Origin: an uncultured Lachnospiraceae bacterium | GTDB lineage: Bacteria > Bacillota > Clostridia > Lachnospirales > Lachnospiraceae | Assembly (NCBI GenBank): GCA_905235435.1 | Contig: CAJOLD010000004.1 | Location: forward strand, 1 to 46,749 | Length of the DNA: 46,749 nt | Reading direction: 5' to 3' | Shown: piece by piece, positions 7,916 to 15,877 of the stretch | Layout of the letters: each line of letters starts with the position of its first letter | Position numbering within the stretch: the first letter of the stretch is position 1 | Position numbers and translations under genes: made by a program | The notes under the pieces: model-generated | Told to the model about the DNA's origin: nothing | Database searches by the model: none | The model's input: the letters and a program-made list of their open reading frames with translations, nothing else

Positions 7916-8800
7916 ATGAGTTTCTTATCCTATCTGCTGAACGGCATCAGTCTCGGGAGCGTGTACGCGATCATCGCCCTGGGATATACGATGGTGTACG
8001 GCATAGCTAAAATGCTGAACTTTGCTCACGGTGATGTGATCATGGTCGGCGCGTACGTAGCCTTTACGGCCATCATGAGCGCCGGCTTTTCTTCGCTCCC
8101 GGCGGTGCTGCTTGCCATCCTGGTCTGCACGGTCCTGGGTGTCGTGATCGAGACTATCGCCTACAGGCCCCTGCTGGAGGCTTCCTCCTCCCTTGCCGTG
8201 CTGATCACGGCCATCGGCGTGAGTTACTTCCTGCAGAATGTCGTCCTGCTGATCTTCGGGGCGAATCCGAAGAGCTTTCAGTCCGTCGTCCACTTCAAGG
8301 GCATATCGCTTGCGGGCGGAGCGCTTACGATCAGCGGTGAGACGATCGTGACGATCCTCTGCGGGATCCTTGTCATGGTCGTTCTGACGACGTTTATCGG
8401 CCATACGAAACAGGGGCAGGCCATGCTTGCCGTTTCCGAGGACAAGGGAGCCGCGCAGCTGATGGGGATCAACGTAAACGGAACGATCGCTCTGACCTTC
8501 GCGATCGGCTCGGGCCTTGCCGCCATCGCGGGCGTGCTGCTCTGCTCGTGCTATCCGGTCCTGACGCCGTACACGGGCTCCATGCCCGGCATCAAGGCGT
8601 TTACGGCCGCGGTCTTCGGCGGGATCGGCTCTATCCCCGGCGCTTTTCTCGGAGGACTTATCCTGGGCGTGATCGAGATCCTTGCCAAGGCCTATATCTC
8701 TTCACAGCTTTCGGATGCCATCGTGTTCGCGGTCCTGATCATCGTGCTCCTTGTCAAGCCCACGGGCCTTCTCGGCAAGAAGACGAGAGAGAAAGTGTAG
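7916..8800 (+). CDS. livH: Branched-chain amino-acid-type ABC transporter permease LivH
   Basis: Integral membrane permease, 294 residues, with about eight hydrophobic segments. The N-terminus LLNGISLGSVYAIIALGYTM followed by NFAHGDVIMVGAY is the LivH signature. The segment EDKGAAQLMGINVN is the cytoplasmic loop that contacts the ATPases, and AVFGGIGSIPGAFLGGLILG is the conserved late motif. It pairs with LivM to form the channel. The start is preceded by GAGGTGA. It is followed by livM after only 9 bases. Confidence 0.96.
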   Translation: MSFLSYLLNGISLGSVYAIIALGYTMVYGIAKMLNFAHGDVIMVGAYVAFTAIMSAGFSSLPAVLLAILVCTVLGVVIETIAYRPLLEASSSLAVLITAIGVSYFLQNVVLLIFGANPKSFQSVVHFKGISLAGGALTISGETIVTILCGILVMVVLTTFIGHTKQGQAMLAVSEDKGAAQLMGINVNGTIALTFAIGSGLAAIAGVLLCSCYPVLTPYTGSMPGIKAFTAAVFGGIGSIPGAFLGGLILGVIEILAKAYISSQLSDAIVFAVLIIVLLVKPTGLLGKKTREKV

Positions 8801-8809
8801 GTGAGAGAT

Positions 8810-9859
8810 ATGAAAAAGAAAAAACTGAGAGTTAACCTGCTCACCTACGGTATTGTCACTGCCGCGTTCATCGTGATGCAGAGCCTTGCGGTCACGGGCA
8901 GTCTTTCGAGCCTGATGAAGGGCCTTCTTGTGCCCATCTGCGTATATATCGTCCTGGCCGTCTCCCTGAACCTGGTCGTCGGCATCTCCGGCGAGCTCAG
9001 TCTCGGACACGCGGGCTTTATGTGCGTCGGCGCGTTCAGCGGCGCTTTCTTTTCCAAGTGCATGCAGGATACGATCACGTCCGGCGGCCTCCGGCTTTTC
9101 CTTGCGATGCTGGTCGGCGCCCTTGTCGCGGCATTCTTCGGACTGATCATCGGGATCCCGGTGCTCCGCCTCCGGGGAGACTATCTTGCGATCGTAACGC
9201 TCGCCTTCGGCGAGATCATCAAGAACGTGATCAATGTCATTTATATCGGTGTTGACGGGGACGGCTTCCACTTCTCCATGAAGGACCAGTTCTCCCTGGG
9301 AATGGCGCCGGACGGAAAGGTCCTGATCAACGGCGCGCAGGGTATTACGGGGACCCCGAAGGACGCGACCTTCCTGGCGGGCTTTATCCTGATCCTGGTC
9401 ACCCTGTTCATCGTGCTCAATCTCATTGATTCCCGGGACGGCCGCGCCATCATGGCCATCCGTGACAGCCGGATCGCCGCGGAATCCATCGGCATCAACG
9501 TGACGCGCTACAAACTGATGTGCTTTACCATCTCCGCGGCTCTCGCGGGTGCCGCGGGCACGCTGTACGCGCACAACCTCGCGACGCTGACGGCGAGCAA
9601 GTTCAATTTCAACACCTCCATCCTTGTGCTGGTGTTCGTTGTGCTCGGAGGAATGGGCAACATCCTCGGCAGCGTGATCGCGGCCACGGTCCTCACGGTC
9701 CTGCCCGAGATGCTCCGCTTCCTCAACAATTACCGCATGCTCATCTATTCGATCATCCTGATCGCAATGATGATCTACAACTGGTCCCCGCAGGTCCTGG
9801 AATGGAGAGAGAGACATTTCGGACGGCTCCTGCGCAGAGACAGAAAGGAGGCCGAGTAG
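8810..9859 (+). CDS. livM: Branched-chain amino-acid-type ABC transporter permease LivM
   Basis: Second membrane permease of the transporter, 349 residues. Hallmarks are AVSLNLVVGISGELSLGHAG, LRLRGDYLAIVTLAFGEIIK and the coupling loop IRDSRIAAESIGINV, with VFVVLGGMGNILGSVIAA near the end. The ATG at 8810 is preferred to the in-frame GTG at 8801 because TAGGTGAG lies just before the ATG and would overlap the GTG. The stop is 1 base before the livG start. Confidence 0.95.
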   Translation: MKKKKLRVNLLTYGIVTAAFIVMQSLAVTGSLSSLMKGLLVPICVYIVLAVSLNLVVGISGELSLGHAGFMCVGAFSGAFFSKCMQDTITSGGLRLFLAMLVGALVAAFFGLIIGIPVLRLRGDYLAIVTLAFGEIIKNVINVIYIGVDGDGFHFSMKDQFSLGMAPDGKVLINGAQGITGTPKDATFLAGFILILVTLFIVLNLIDSRDGRAIMAIRDSRIAAESIGINVTRYKLMCFTISAALAGAAGTLYAHNLATLTASKFNFNTSILVLVFVVLGGMGNILGSVIAATVLTVLPEMLRFLNNYRMLIYSIILIAMMIYNWSPQVLEWRERHFGRLLRRDRKEAE

Positions 9860-9860
9860 A

Positions 9861-10622
9861 ATGTCATCCATGCTTGAAGTGAATAATCTCGGTATCTCCT
9901 TCGGCGGTCTCCGCGCCGTCAATGAGTTCTCCATGACCGTTGAAAAGGGAGAGCTGTACGGACTGATCGGCCCAAACGGCGCCGGAAAGACGACGGTCTT
10001 CAATCTCCTGACGGGTGTGTACAGACCGGACACCGGCAAGGTCGTCCTGGACGGAAAGGATATCACGGGGATGAGGACGGCCGCGGTCAGCCGCGCCGGG
10101 ATCGCCCGTACCTTCCAGAACATCCGGCTTTTCGGGAAAATGCCTGTGCTGGACAACGTCAAGGCGGGGCTCCACAACCATTACGGCTACAGTACGCCCG
10201 CCGGCATCCTGCGCCTTCCCTCCTACCGGAAGCAGGAGAAGCGGATGGATGAAAAGGCCATGGAACTTTTGAAGGTATTTGACCTGGAAAAAGACGCGGA
10301 AAAGACCGCAGGCGGTCTTCCCTACGGCAAACAGAGACGGCTGGAGATCGCAAGGGCGCTTGCGACGGAGCCGAAGCTGCTCCTGCTGGACGAGCCTGCC
10401 GCGGGCATGAATCCGAAGGAAACCCAGGAACTGATGGATATGATCCGGTTCGTGCGCAAAGAATTTGACATGACGATCCTGCTTATCGAGCATGACATGC
10501 GCCTGGTCTCCGGGATCTGCGAGAGGCTGACTGTGCTCAATTTCGGTGAGATTCTCGCGCAGGGCAGCACCCAGGAGGTGCTCACCCATCCGGAGGTCAT
10601 CACCGCATATCTGGGAGAATAG
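9861..10622 (+). CDS. livG: Branched-chain amino-acid-type ABC transporter ATP-binding protein LivG
   Basis: Cytoplasmic ABC ATPase, 253 residues. Walker A is GPNGAGKTT near residues 36-44, the Q-loop region follows with ARTFQNIRLF, the signature is in the variant form GLPYGKQRRLEIARAL, Walker B is LLLLDEPAAGMNP, and the switch histidine lies in LIEHDM. The long insertion between Walker A and the signature and the AGMNP after Walker B are typical of LivG. A strong AAAGGAGG precedes the ATG. It works with LivF to power import. Confidence 0.96.
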   Translation: MSSMLEVNNLGISFGGLRAVNEFSMTVEKGELYGLIGPNGAGKTTVFNLLTGVYRPDTGKVVLDGKDITGMRTAAVSRAGIARTFQNIRLFGKMPVLDNVKAGLHNHYGYSTPAGILRLPSYRKQEKRMDEKAMELLKVFDLEKDAEKTAGGLPYGKQRRLEIARALATEPKLLLLDEPAAGMNPKETQELMDMIRFVRKEFDMTILLIEHDMRLVSGICERLTVLNFGEILAQGSTQEVLTHPEVITAYLGE

Positions 10623-10635
10623 GAGGAGGGACTCT

Positions 10636-11346
10636 ATGTCATTGCTGGAAGTGAAAGACCTGCAGGTCTATTACGGAATGATCCACGCGATCAAGGGAGT
10701 CTCCTTTCACGTGGAGAAGGGTGAGATCATCGCCCTGATCGGCGCGAACGGCGCCGGAAAGACGAGCATTCTGCATACCGTCAGCGGACTTCTGACCCCG
10801 AAGGGCGGGCAGGTGCTCCTCGAAGGAGAGGACATTACGAAAACGCCGCCGCACAGGATCGTCAGCCTCGGGATGGCGCAGGTGCCGGAAGGGCGCCGCG
10901 TATTTTCCCAGATGACGGTGTACCAGAATCTGAAGATGGGCGCCTATATCCGAAGCGACAAGGACGCGGTCGAGGAGACCATACAGAAGGTCTACAGAAG
11001 GTTCCCCAGGCTCGAAGAGCGGCGGAACCAGACGGCCGGCACGCTTTCGGGCGGCGAGCAGCAGATGCTGGCGATGGGGCGCGCGCTGATGTCGAACCCG
11101 AAGATCATCCTGATGGATGAACCCTCCATGGGCCTTTCGCCGATCCTCGTCGGTGAGATCTTCGATATCATCAAGAGCCTGAATGAGGCAGGGACGACTG
11201 TCCTGCTGGTGGAACAGAACGCGAAGAAGGCGCTTGCGATCGCGGACCGGGCCTATGTGCTGGAGACCGGGCGGGTCGTAAAGGAAGGAGACGCGGAAGA
11301 CCTGATGCACGATGAGGACATCCAGAAGGCCTATCTGGGTGAGTGA
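10636..11346 (+). CDS. livF: Branched-chain amino-acid-type ABC transporter ATP-binding protein LivF
   Basis: Second ABC ATPase of the transporter, 236 residues. Walker A is GANGAGKTS (about 38-46), the signature LSGGEQQMLAMGRAL, Walker B ILMDEPSMGLSP and the switch region LLVEQNAKKAL. The conserved EGRRVFSQMTVYQNL is a LivF feature. The ATG at 10636 follows AGGAGGAGGG; an upstream in-frame extension inside livG is rejected because it is not conserved and has no ribosome-binding site. It ends the transporter gene set. Confidence 0.96.
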   Translation: MSLLEVKDLQVYYGMIHAIKGVSFHVEKGEIIALIGANGAGKTSILHTVSGLLTPKGGQVLLEGEDITKTPPHRIVSLGMAQVPEGRRVFSQMTVYQNLKMGAYIRSDKDAVEETIQKVYRRFPRLEERRNQTAGTLSGGEQQMLAMGRALMSNPKIILMDEPSMGLSPILVGEIFDIIKSLNEAGTTVLLVEQNAKKALAIADRAYVLETGRVVKEGDAEDLMHDEDIQKAYLGE

Positions 11347-11388
11347 TCATAAAAATAAAAAAATGATATTGAGACAAGGAGGGATGAG

Positions 11389-12027
11389 ATGGAAAAGATC
11401 GTAGTTACGATCGCCAGGCAGTACGGAAGCGGCGGCAGGCAGATCGGGAACATGCTCGCGAAGGATCTTGGCATCCGGGCTTACAGCCGCGAGATCCTCC
11501 GGCTCGCGTCGGACGACAGCGGCATCAATGAAGCACTGTTCAATGAGGCAGACGAAAAGCTCAAAAACACCACTCTGTTCGGTATCATGCGGAAGGAGTA
11601 TCACGGGGAGCTGATTCCTCCCGAAAGCGAGGACTTCATCTCCAACCAGAATCTCTTCAACTATCAGGCAAAGGTCATTAAGGAACTGGCGGCTGCGGAA
11701 TCCTGCGTCATCATCGGCCGCTGCGCGGACTATGTGCTTCGGGACATGCCGGACGTGGTCAGCGTTTTTGTGCACGCTTCCCCGGAATTCTGTCTGCAGG
11801 AAGCGATGCGAAGAGGCGCGAGGTCCGAGAAGGACGCGGAGAAAAAGATCCAGAAGACGGATAAATACCGCGGCGATTACTATCACTACTACACCGGGCA
11901 GGTATGGAACGACGCGAGAAACTACGACCTGTGCCTGAGCAGTGAAAAGCTCGGCTTTGAGGGTTGTGTGGAGGCGATCAAAAGGTACCTGAAGGTCAGA
12001 TTCGGAGAAGGAGCACTGGACAGATGA
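11389..12027 (+). CDS. Cytidylate kinase-like family protein
   Basis: A 212-residue P-loop protein of the cytidylate_kin2 family. The nucleotide-binding loop is the variant ARQYGSGGRQIG (residues 9-20), followed by LAKDLGIRAYSREIL. A central CVIIGRCADYVL and a lid region with IQKTDKYRGDYYHYYTG match the family. Family members are common in Lachnospiraceae but their substrate is not established; a nucleoside-monophosphate kinase role is inferred only. AAGGAGGGATGAG precedes the ATG. The stop overlaps the rpiB start (ATGA), so the two are translationally coupled. Confidence 0.88.
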   Translation: MEKIVVTIARQYGSGGRQIGNMLAKDLGIRAYSREILRLASDDSGINEALFNEADEKLKNTTLFGIMRKEYHGELIPPESEDFISNQNLFNYQAKVIKELAAAESCVIIGRCADYVLRDMPDVVSVFVHASPEFCLQEAMRRGARSEKDAEKKIQKTDKYRGDYYHYYTGQVWNDARNYDLCLSSEKLGFEGCVEAIKRYLKVRFGEGALDR

Positions 12028-12491
12028 TGAAAAAACTTGCGATCGGAAATGACCATACGGCACTGGAAATGAAGCGCGAGCTGACGGAATATCTCGAGGC
12101 AAAGGGCTATGAGATCGTGAACGTCGGTACGGATGAGCCCGTCAGCTTTCATTATCCCATCAGCGGATACAAGGCTGCAAAGCTGGTCGCCTCCGGCGAG
12201 GTCGACGGCGGGATCATCATCTGCGGGACCGGCCTCGGGATCTCCCTGGCCGCGAACAAGGTGAACGGGATCCGCTGCTGCGTGTGCAGCGAGCCCTACA
12301 CGGCAAAACTGTCCAGGCAGCACAACAACAGCAACATGCTTGCCTTCGGGGCCAGAGTGATCGGCGTCGAGATGGCAAAGATGATCGTGGACGCCTGGCT
12401 GGAAGCCGAATTTCAGGGCGGAAGGCACCAGAACCGCGTGGACATGATCATGGAGATCGAACAGACACAGGATCTGAAGGAAGCACACTGA
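12024..12491 (+). CDS. rpiB: Ribose-5-phosphate isomerase B / LacAB-type sugar isomerase
   Basis: RpiB/LacA/LacB family sugar-phosphate isomerase, 155 residues, interconverting ribose-5-phosphate and ribulose-5-phosphate (some members use allose-6-phosphate). The sequence has GNDHTALEMK (family GCDH or GSDH), the catalytic cysteine in CGTGLGISLAANK, CSEPYTAKLSRQHNNSN, LAFGARVIG and the phosphate-binding GGRHQNRV. The usual DYP motif reads HYP (FHYPISG), an uncommon change. The first ATG at 12024 has AAGGAG 10 bases upstream, and the second ATG at 12027 is possible. It overlaps the preceding gene's stop. Confidence 0.88.
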   Translation: MMKKLAIGNDHTALEMKRELTEYLEAKGYEIVNVGTDEPVSFHYPISGYKAAKLVASGEVDGGIIICGTGLGISLAANKVNGIRCCVCSEPYTAKLSRQHNNSNMLAFGARVIGVEMAKMIVDAWLEAEFQGGRHQNRVDMIMEIEQTQDLKEAH

Positions 12492-12512
12492 AGGGTTTTA
12501 CAAAAGAGGATC

Positions 12513-12544
12513 AAAAAGAGGCTGCCGGCCGGCAGCCTCTTTTT
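12513..12544. terminator. Bidirectional intrinsic terminator
   Basis: A perfect 32-base palindrome: 14-base arms (12513-12526 and 12531-12544) around GGCC, with an A run on the left and a T run on the right. It ends rpiB transcription on the plus strand and the deacetylase gene on the minus strand, which stops at 12570. Confidence 0.88.
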
Positions 12545-12569
12545 TACGGGTATCAGGATGGGTTCCGGA

Positions 12570-14249
12570 TCAGACTTCTCCGTTCGCGATGACCGGCGTC
12601 GGCCTCCTGGAGTCGAAGACCTCCTGCGGATCCATGAACTGGTCGAGCACGGAGGTATTTCCCTGGGAGGCCTGGTAGAGCATGTAGCCGTCCAGGTCGA
12701 TCCGGCCCTGCCGGACGTAGGCGTCCGTGATCTGCACCCAGTAGGGCACGGAGCTGTCCACGTTGCAGTAGAAGTGGTAGCCGGCGCTGTTATAGTAAGC
12801 GTACTGCGGATTGTCCGCCGTGTAGCCCTCCCAGCTGCCGATATCGTTGCCGTGCGCGAAGATGATGGTGTCCACGGGCCCGACGATATTCTGCACCGTG
12901 TTCACCCACTTTTCATTGTCGGTGGCGAGCGCCTCGGCCGTCTTCCCGGTCACGCTCAGGTGCCCCCAGGTGTGGCTGGCAAACTCCCAGCCTTCCGCCT
13001 TCAGCGCGTCGGCGATCTGAGTCGCTTCCGCGATCTCCCGGTCATAGTCGAAATCCGGATGTTCCTCGAGCCATTTCGACTGGTCGCTCATCAGATGTTC
13101 GCGCACCAGATAGTCGATGTCCGTGCGGTAGCCGAACACGCCGTTGTAGCCGGTCAGGGCGATCAGCCCGCGGGCTCCCCTGTAGGCGCCGTCCGGATGC
13201 TCGCGCAGGAAGCTTTCGAGGCGCGGGACAACATCGTAATCGCCGATGCTCTCGGTGCCGTCGGTCTTTACATAGTGGCATCTCACGCGGCCCTCATCGT
13301 CCAGGACCAGCTTGTCCGGAAAGCTCGCCGACTCGTAGGAGTGGTAGTAGCTCAGATCATCCACGGAGAGCACGACCGGCTTTTTCCCTTCGGGGAGCAT
13401 CAGGTGTGTGTTCTGCTCAAAGTGGACGGTCCCGTCCGCGTCCACGGTCTCCGTGACCAGGTCGCGGAGACGGACATAGACGAAGCCTCTGTCGTAGAGG
13501 GACTGTGTGATTTTGTCAAATTCATCGACGGTCGTCATCCAGGCATTCATGCCGTCGACGCCGCTCTGGCCGACGACTTCAACGTTAAAGGCCGCGTCCG
13601 GGTCGTTGACCAGGGAGTGATAGAAGATATGCGGAACGGTCAGGACGTCGACGGGGACGCAGGCATCCCGCTCGGCTTCGTAATTGCTGATCGCTTCCGT
13701 GATCTCCTCGTCGCTCTCATAGCCGGGGATCTGCTTAAGAAGACCGATCGCCGCGTCATAATCGTAGCCGAGCGCAAGGGTGCGCGCCTGCCCGATCACA
13801 TCCTCCCGGCTGCCCGCTTCCGGCGCCTGCTGCGCAGGTGTATCTTCGGTCTGCGGCTTGGGGGCAGCGGCCGCCTCCGTCTCCGGGATCACTTCCGGCG
13901 CCTTCGGCGCGGCTTCCCCGCTGTCCTCATTTTCATCATCACTTCCGAGGATCACAACTGCCGGAGCCTGCGCGCCGGCATCATCGCTGCCTTCCGCAGC
14001 CGGATCTTCTTCCGGCGCCTGCGCCTGCCCGGCATCAAGGACGACGGCGCCGGAGCCCGCGTCCGCGGTTCTTCCTTCTTCCCGGTCCACTGCCGCGAGG
14101 AACCAGATGGCGCCCGCGGCTCCCACGATGATCACTGCCGCCAGCACGCACGCAAGGACGCGCAGGCGCTGCTCCCTGCGGCGCCTCTTCCTGCGGCGCT
14201 CCATGCGCTCTTCATTTCCGCGGTCCGGATCCTGGTAATCGTAATTCAT
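12570..14249 (-). CDS. Membrane-anchored polysaccharide deacetylase (NodB-like)
   Basis: A 559-residue protein with a short Arg-rich cytoplasmic N-terminus, one membrane segment at about 28-50 (LACVLAAVIIVGAAGAIWF), an Ala/Glu/Pro-rich linker to about residue 155, a short helical region and a C-terminal deacetylase domain. The domain has the metal and base motif VVLSVDDLSYY near residue 290 and the HTWGH zinc motif near 423. NodB-type enzymes remove acetyl groups from cell-wall or exopolysaccharide sugars outside the membrane. The region between the two motifs is longer than in minimal NodB domains. The ATG at 14249 is chosen because GGGAGGTC lies just upstream; a longer frame would run through the promoter and leader hairpin. 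The exact substrate is unknown. Confidence 0.85.
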   Translation of the reverse strand: MNYDYQDPDRGNEERMERRRKRRRREQRLRVLACVLAAVIIVGAAGAIWFLAAVDREEGRTADAGSGAVVLDAGQAQAPEEDPAAEGSDDAGAQAPAVVILGSDDENEDSGEAAPKAPEVIPETEAAAAPKPQTEDTPAQQAPEAGSREDVIGQARTLALGYDYDAAIGLLKQIPGYESDEEITEAISNYEAERDACVPVDVLTVPHIFYHSLVNDPDAAFNVEVVGQSGVDGMNAWMTTVDEFDKITQSLYDRGFVYVRLRDLVTETVDADGTVHFEQNTHLMLPEGKKPVVLSVDDLSYYHSYESASFPDKLVLDDEGRVRCHYVKTDGTESIGDYDVVPRLESFLREHPDGAYRGARGLIALTGYNGVFGYRTDIDYLVREHLMSDQSKWLEEHPDFDYDREIAEATQIADALKAEGWEFASHTWGHLSVTGKTAEALATDNEKWVNTVQNIVGPVDTIIFAHGNDIGSWEGYTADNPQYAYYNSAGYHFYCNVDSSVPYWVQITDAYVRQGRIDLDGYMLYQASQGNTSVLDQFMDPQEVFDSRRPTPVIANGEV

Positions 14250-14263
14250 AAAAAAGACCTCCC

Positions 14264-14285
14264 TGCAGGGTGCTCTCACCCTGCA
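14264..14285 (-). promoter_or_regulatory. Leader hairpin of the deacetylase mRNA
   Basis: TGCAGGGTG (14264-14272) pairs perfectly with CACCCTGCA (14277-14285), with a four-base loop, in the 5' leader of the minus-strand deacetylase gene. On that strand it is preceded by a T run and followed directly by the Shine-Dalgarno GGGAGG, so it could modulate ribosome access or early termination. Confidence 0.55.
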
Positions 14286-14308
14286 AAAAATCGCATCGCA
14301 ACGCCATA

Positions 14309-14337
14309 AGTGTAGCATAAGAGCGCCGAATGGGCAA
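14309..14337 (-). promoter_or_regulatory. Divergent promoter, deacetylase side
   Basis: On the minus strand: TTGCCC (-35, bases 14332-14337), 17-base spacer, extended -10 TGC-TACACT with the hexamer at 14309-14314. It is the near mirror image of the plus-strand promoter at 14341-14369. Confidence 0.72.
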
Positions 14338-14340
14338 CGG

Positions 14341-14369
14341 TTGCCGACGCCGGGAAAAGATGCTACAAT
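14341..14369 (+). promoter_or_regulatory. Divergent promoter, DUF2007/TPR/hflX side
   Basis: TTGCCG (14341-14346), 17-base spacer, extended -10 TGC-TACAAT with the hexamer at 14364-14369. The inverted repeat GGCAAC-G-GTTGCC (14333-14345) covers most of both -35 boxes. Transcription would begin near 14376, so an in-frame ATG at 14368 cannot be the start of the next gene. Confidence 0.74.
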
Positions 14370-14403
14370 GAAACGCATAGCAAAGATCGGAGGCGGGATT
14401 CGA

Positions 14404-14760
14404 ATGCCGGAACGGGAAAAGAAAGCGCAGAACGCCCGGGATATGGTGCGCGTCTGCTACGCCGTGGACGTTGAGGACGGCGACCAGATCATAGAGAAAC
14501 TGAATGCTGAGGGGATCAAAGCGGTAAGGACCGGCGGCACCAGGGATATCTACAAGCCGGATTCGCTGATGGGGGAGGAGATCCTTGTCCCCGCTGCCGA
14601 CGCGGACCGGGCTGCCCGGATCCTGGAGGCGGGACCGGCGCCGGAGAGCGCGGGGGAGGCCCCGCGGAAGAACGGGAAGCTGCTTTTGCAGATCGCGGCT
14701 GTCCTCGGGATGATCGCCGTGATGGTGCTGCTCGCGGTACTTGTGAGCGCGATTCGGTAA
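14404..14760 (+). CDS. DUF2007-like small membrane protein
   Basis: A 118-residue protein. Residues about 13-75 (VRVCYAVDVEDGDQIIEKL, AEGIKAVRTGG, EEILVPAADADRAARIL) resemble the DUF2007 fold, a ferredoxin-like domain called a putative signal-transducing protein, whose hallmark is a Leu/Ala-rich helix plus ILV..D...A..IL. The last 25 residues form one hydrophobic segment (IAAVLGMIAVMVLLAVLVSAI), giving a tail-anchored layout with the soluble domain in the cytoplasm. The ATG at 14404 follows GGAGG by 10 bases and lies downstream of the promoter. The function is unknown. Confidence 0.7.
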   Translation: MPEREKKAQNARDMVRVCYAVDVEDGDQIIEKLNAEGIKAVRTGGTRDIYKPDSLMGEEILVPAADADRAARILEAGPAPESAGEAPRKNGKLLLQIAAVLGMIAVMVLLAVLVSAIR

Positions 14761-14787
14761 ATCAACGGAAAGGAACATACTGACCTG

Positions 14788-15864
14788 ATGAGACTGAGAC
14801 CTGATGGAAAAGGGAAGAGGATCCTTCTGCTCGTCCTTCTGCTGCTTTCGGCGGCCGTGCTCCTGGCGGGATGCTTCGGCGGCAGCGGCGGGAACGCCCA
14901 TACGGCGAAGGGAATGAAACTGATCGATGAGGGAGAATATGCTTCGGCGCTCGGTGAGTTCGAGGCGGCTGTCCTGGACGGGGAGGACGAGATCATGGCC
15001 TACCGCGGACAGGGGCTCGCCTACATGAGCCTTGACCGCTGCGCGGACGCGGCAAGCTCCTTTGATATGGCGCTGTCCTATACGGACAGGAAGATGGAAG
15101 ATACGCGCAGGGATATCCTGCTCTACAAGGCTTCGGCCTGCTGCAGGGCCGGGATGTATGAAGACGCCCTGGAAGCCTGCGACAGGCTGCTGGAGGCGGA
15201 CGAGACCCTGACGGACGCCCTCTTTTTAAGAGGCGTGGCCTGCCTGGGCCTGGACCAGCAGGAGAAGGCAAGAGTCAGCTTCGATGCCGCCTGTGCTTCG
15301 AGCAGGGGGGATTACGACCTCTACCTGCGGATCTACGAGGTCTACGAATCCATGAACCTCACGGCCATCGGGGACGAGTACCTGCAGAGTGCGCTGCAGA
15401 TTCCGCCGTCCGGGGATGAGGATTACTGCCGGATGGGGCAGATCTACTTTTATCTCGGTCAGTTTGACCAGGCGCAGGAGGTCCTGCGCAGTCCTGTGGA
15501 GAAGAAATATGTGCCGGCGCTCTCCCTGATGGGGCAGATCTATCTGGCACTGGGAGATCAGGCGCATGCCGCCGTGATGTACCGGGAGATCGAAGACCGT
15601 GAAGGGAAGACCCCGGTCAGCTGCAACGGGCTTGCCCTGTGCAGCCTGGCGGAGGGCGACTGCACGCAGGCCCTCGCCTATATCGAGGAGGGGCTTTCGC
15701 AGAGCGGCGATGAGGGAAAGCAGGAGCTTTACTTCAACGAGATCGTTGCGTACGAGCGCATGCTGCAGTTCGACACCGCAAGAGAGAAGGCGCAGACCTA
15801 TATCGAGCGCTATCCGGCGGACGAAGAGGGAAAGAAGGAATACGATTTCCTCCTGACCAGATGA
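14788..15864 (+). CDS. Tetratricopeptide-repeat lipoprotein
   Basis: A 358-residue predicted lipoprotein. A signal peptide with a long hydrophobic core ends in LLAGC (lipidated Cys29). The rest is a run of helix pairs of TPR type, for example EGEYASALGEFEAAV, AYRGQGLAYMSL, ALFLRGVACLGL, QEKARVSFDAA and MGQIYFYLGQFDQAQEVL. TPR domains mediate protein contacts, so a surface scaffold role is inferred. The Shine-Dalgarno GGAAAGGAA is rather far (about 13 bases) from the ATG at 14788, and no better start is seen. It lies between the DUF2007-like gene and hflX, probably in one transcript. Confidence 0.85.
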   Translation: MRLRPDGKGKRILLLVLLLLSAAVLLAGCFGGSGGNAHTAKGMKLIDEGEYASALGEFEAAVLDGEDEIMAYRGQGLAYMSLDRCADAASSFDMALSYTDRKMEDTRRDILLYKASACCRAGMYEDALEACDRLLEADETLTDALFLRGVACLGLDQQEKARVSFDAACASSRGDYDLYLRIYEVYESMNLTAIGDEYLQSALQIPPSGDEDYCRMGQIYFYLGQFDQAQEVLRSPVEKKYVPALSLMGQIYLALGDQAHAAVMYREIEDREGKTPVSCNGLALCSLAEGDCTQALAYIEEGLSQSGDEGKQELYFNEIVAYERMLQFDTAREKAQTYIERYPADEEGKKEYDFLLTR

Positions 15865-15877
15865 GAAAGGAGCGCGG

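Noticed and set aside
12558..14309. Plus-strand open frame (583 codons) antisense to the deacetylase
   Set aside because: The minus-strand protein has a membrane anchor and NodB motifs. The plus frame begins in a terminator and has no family pattern.
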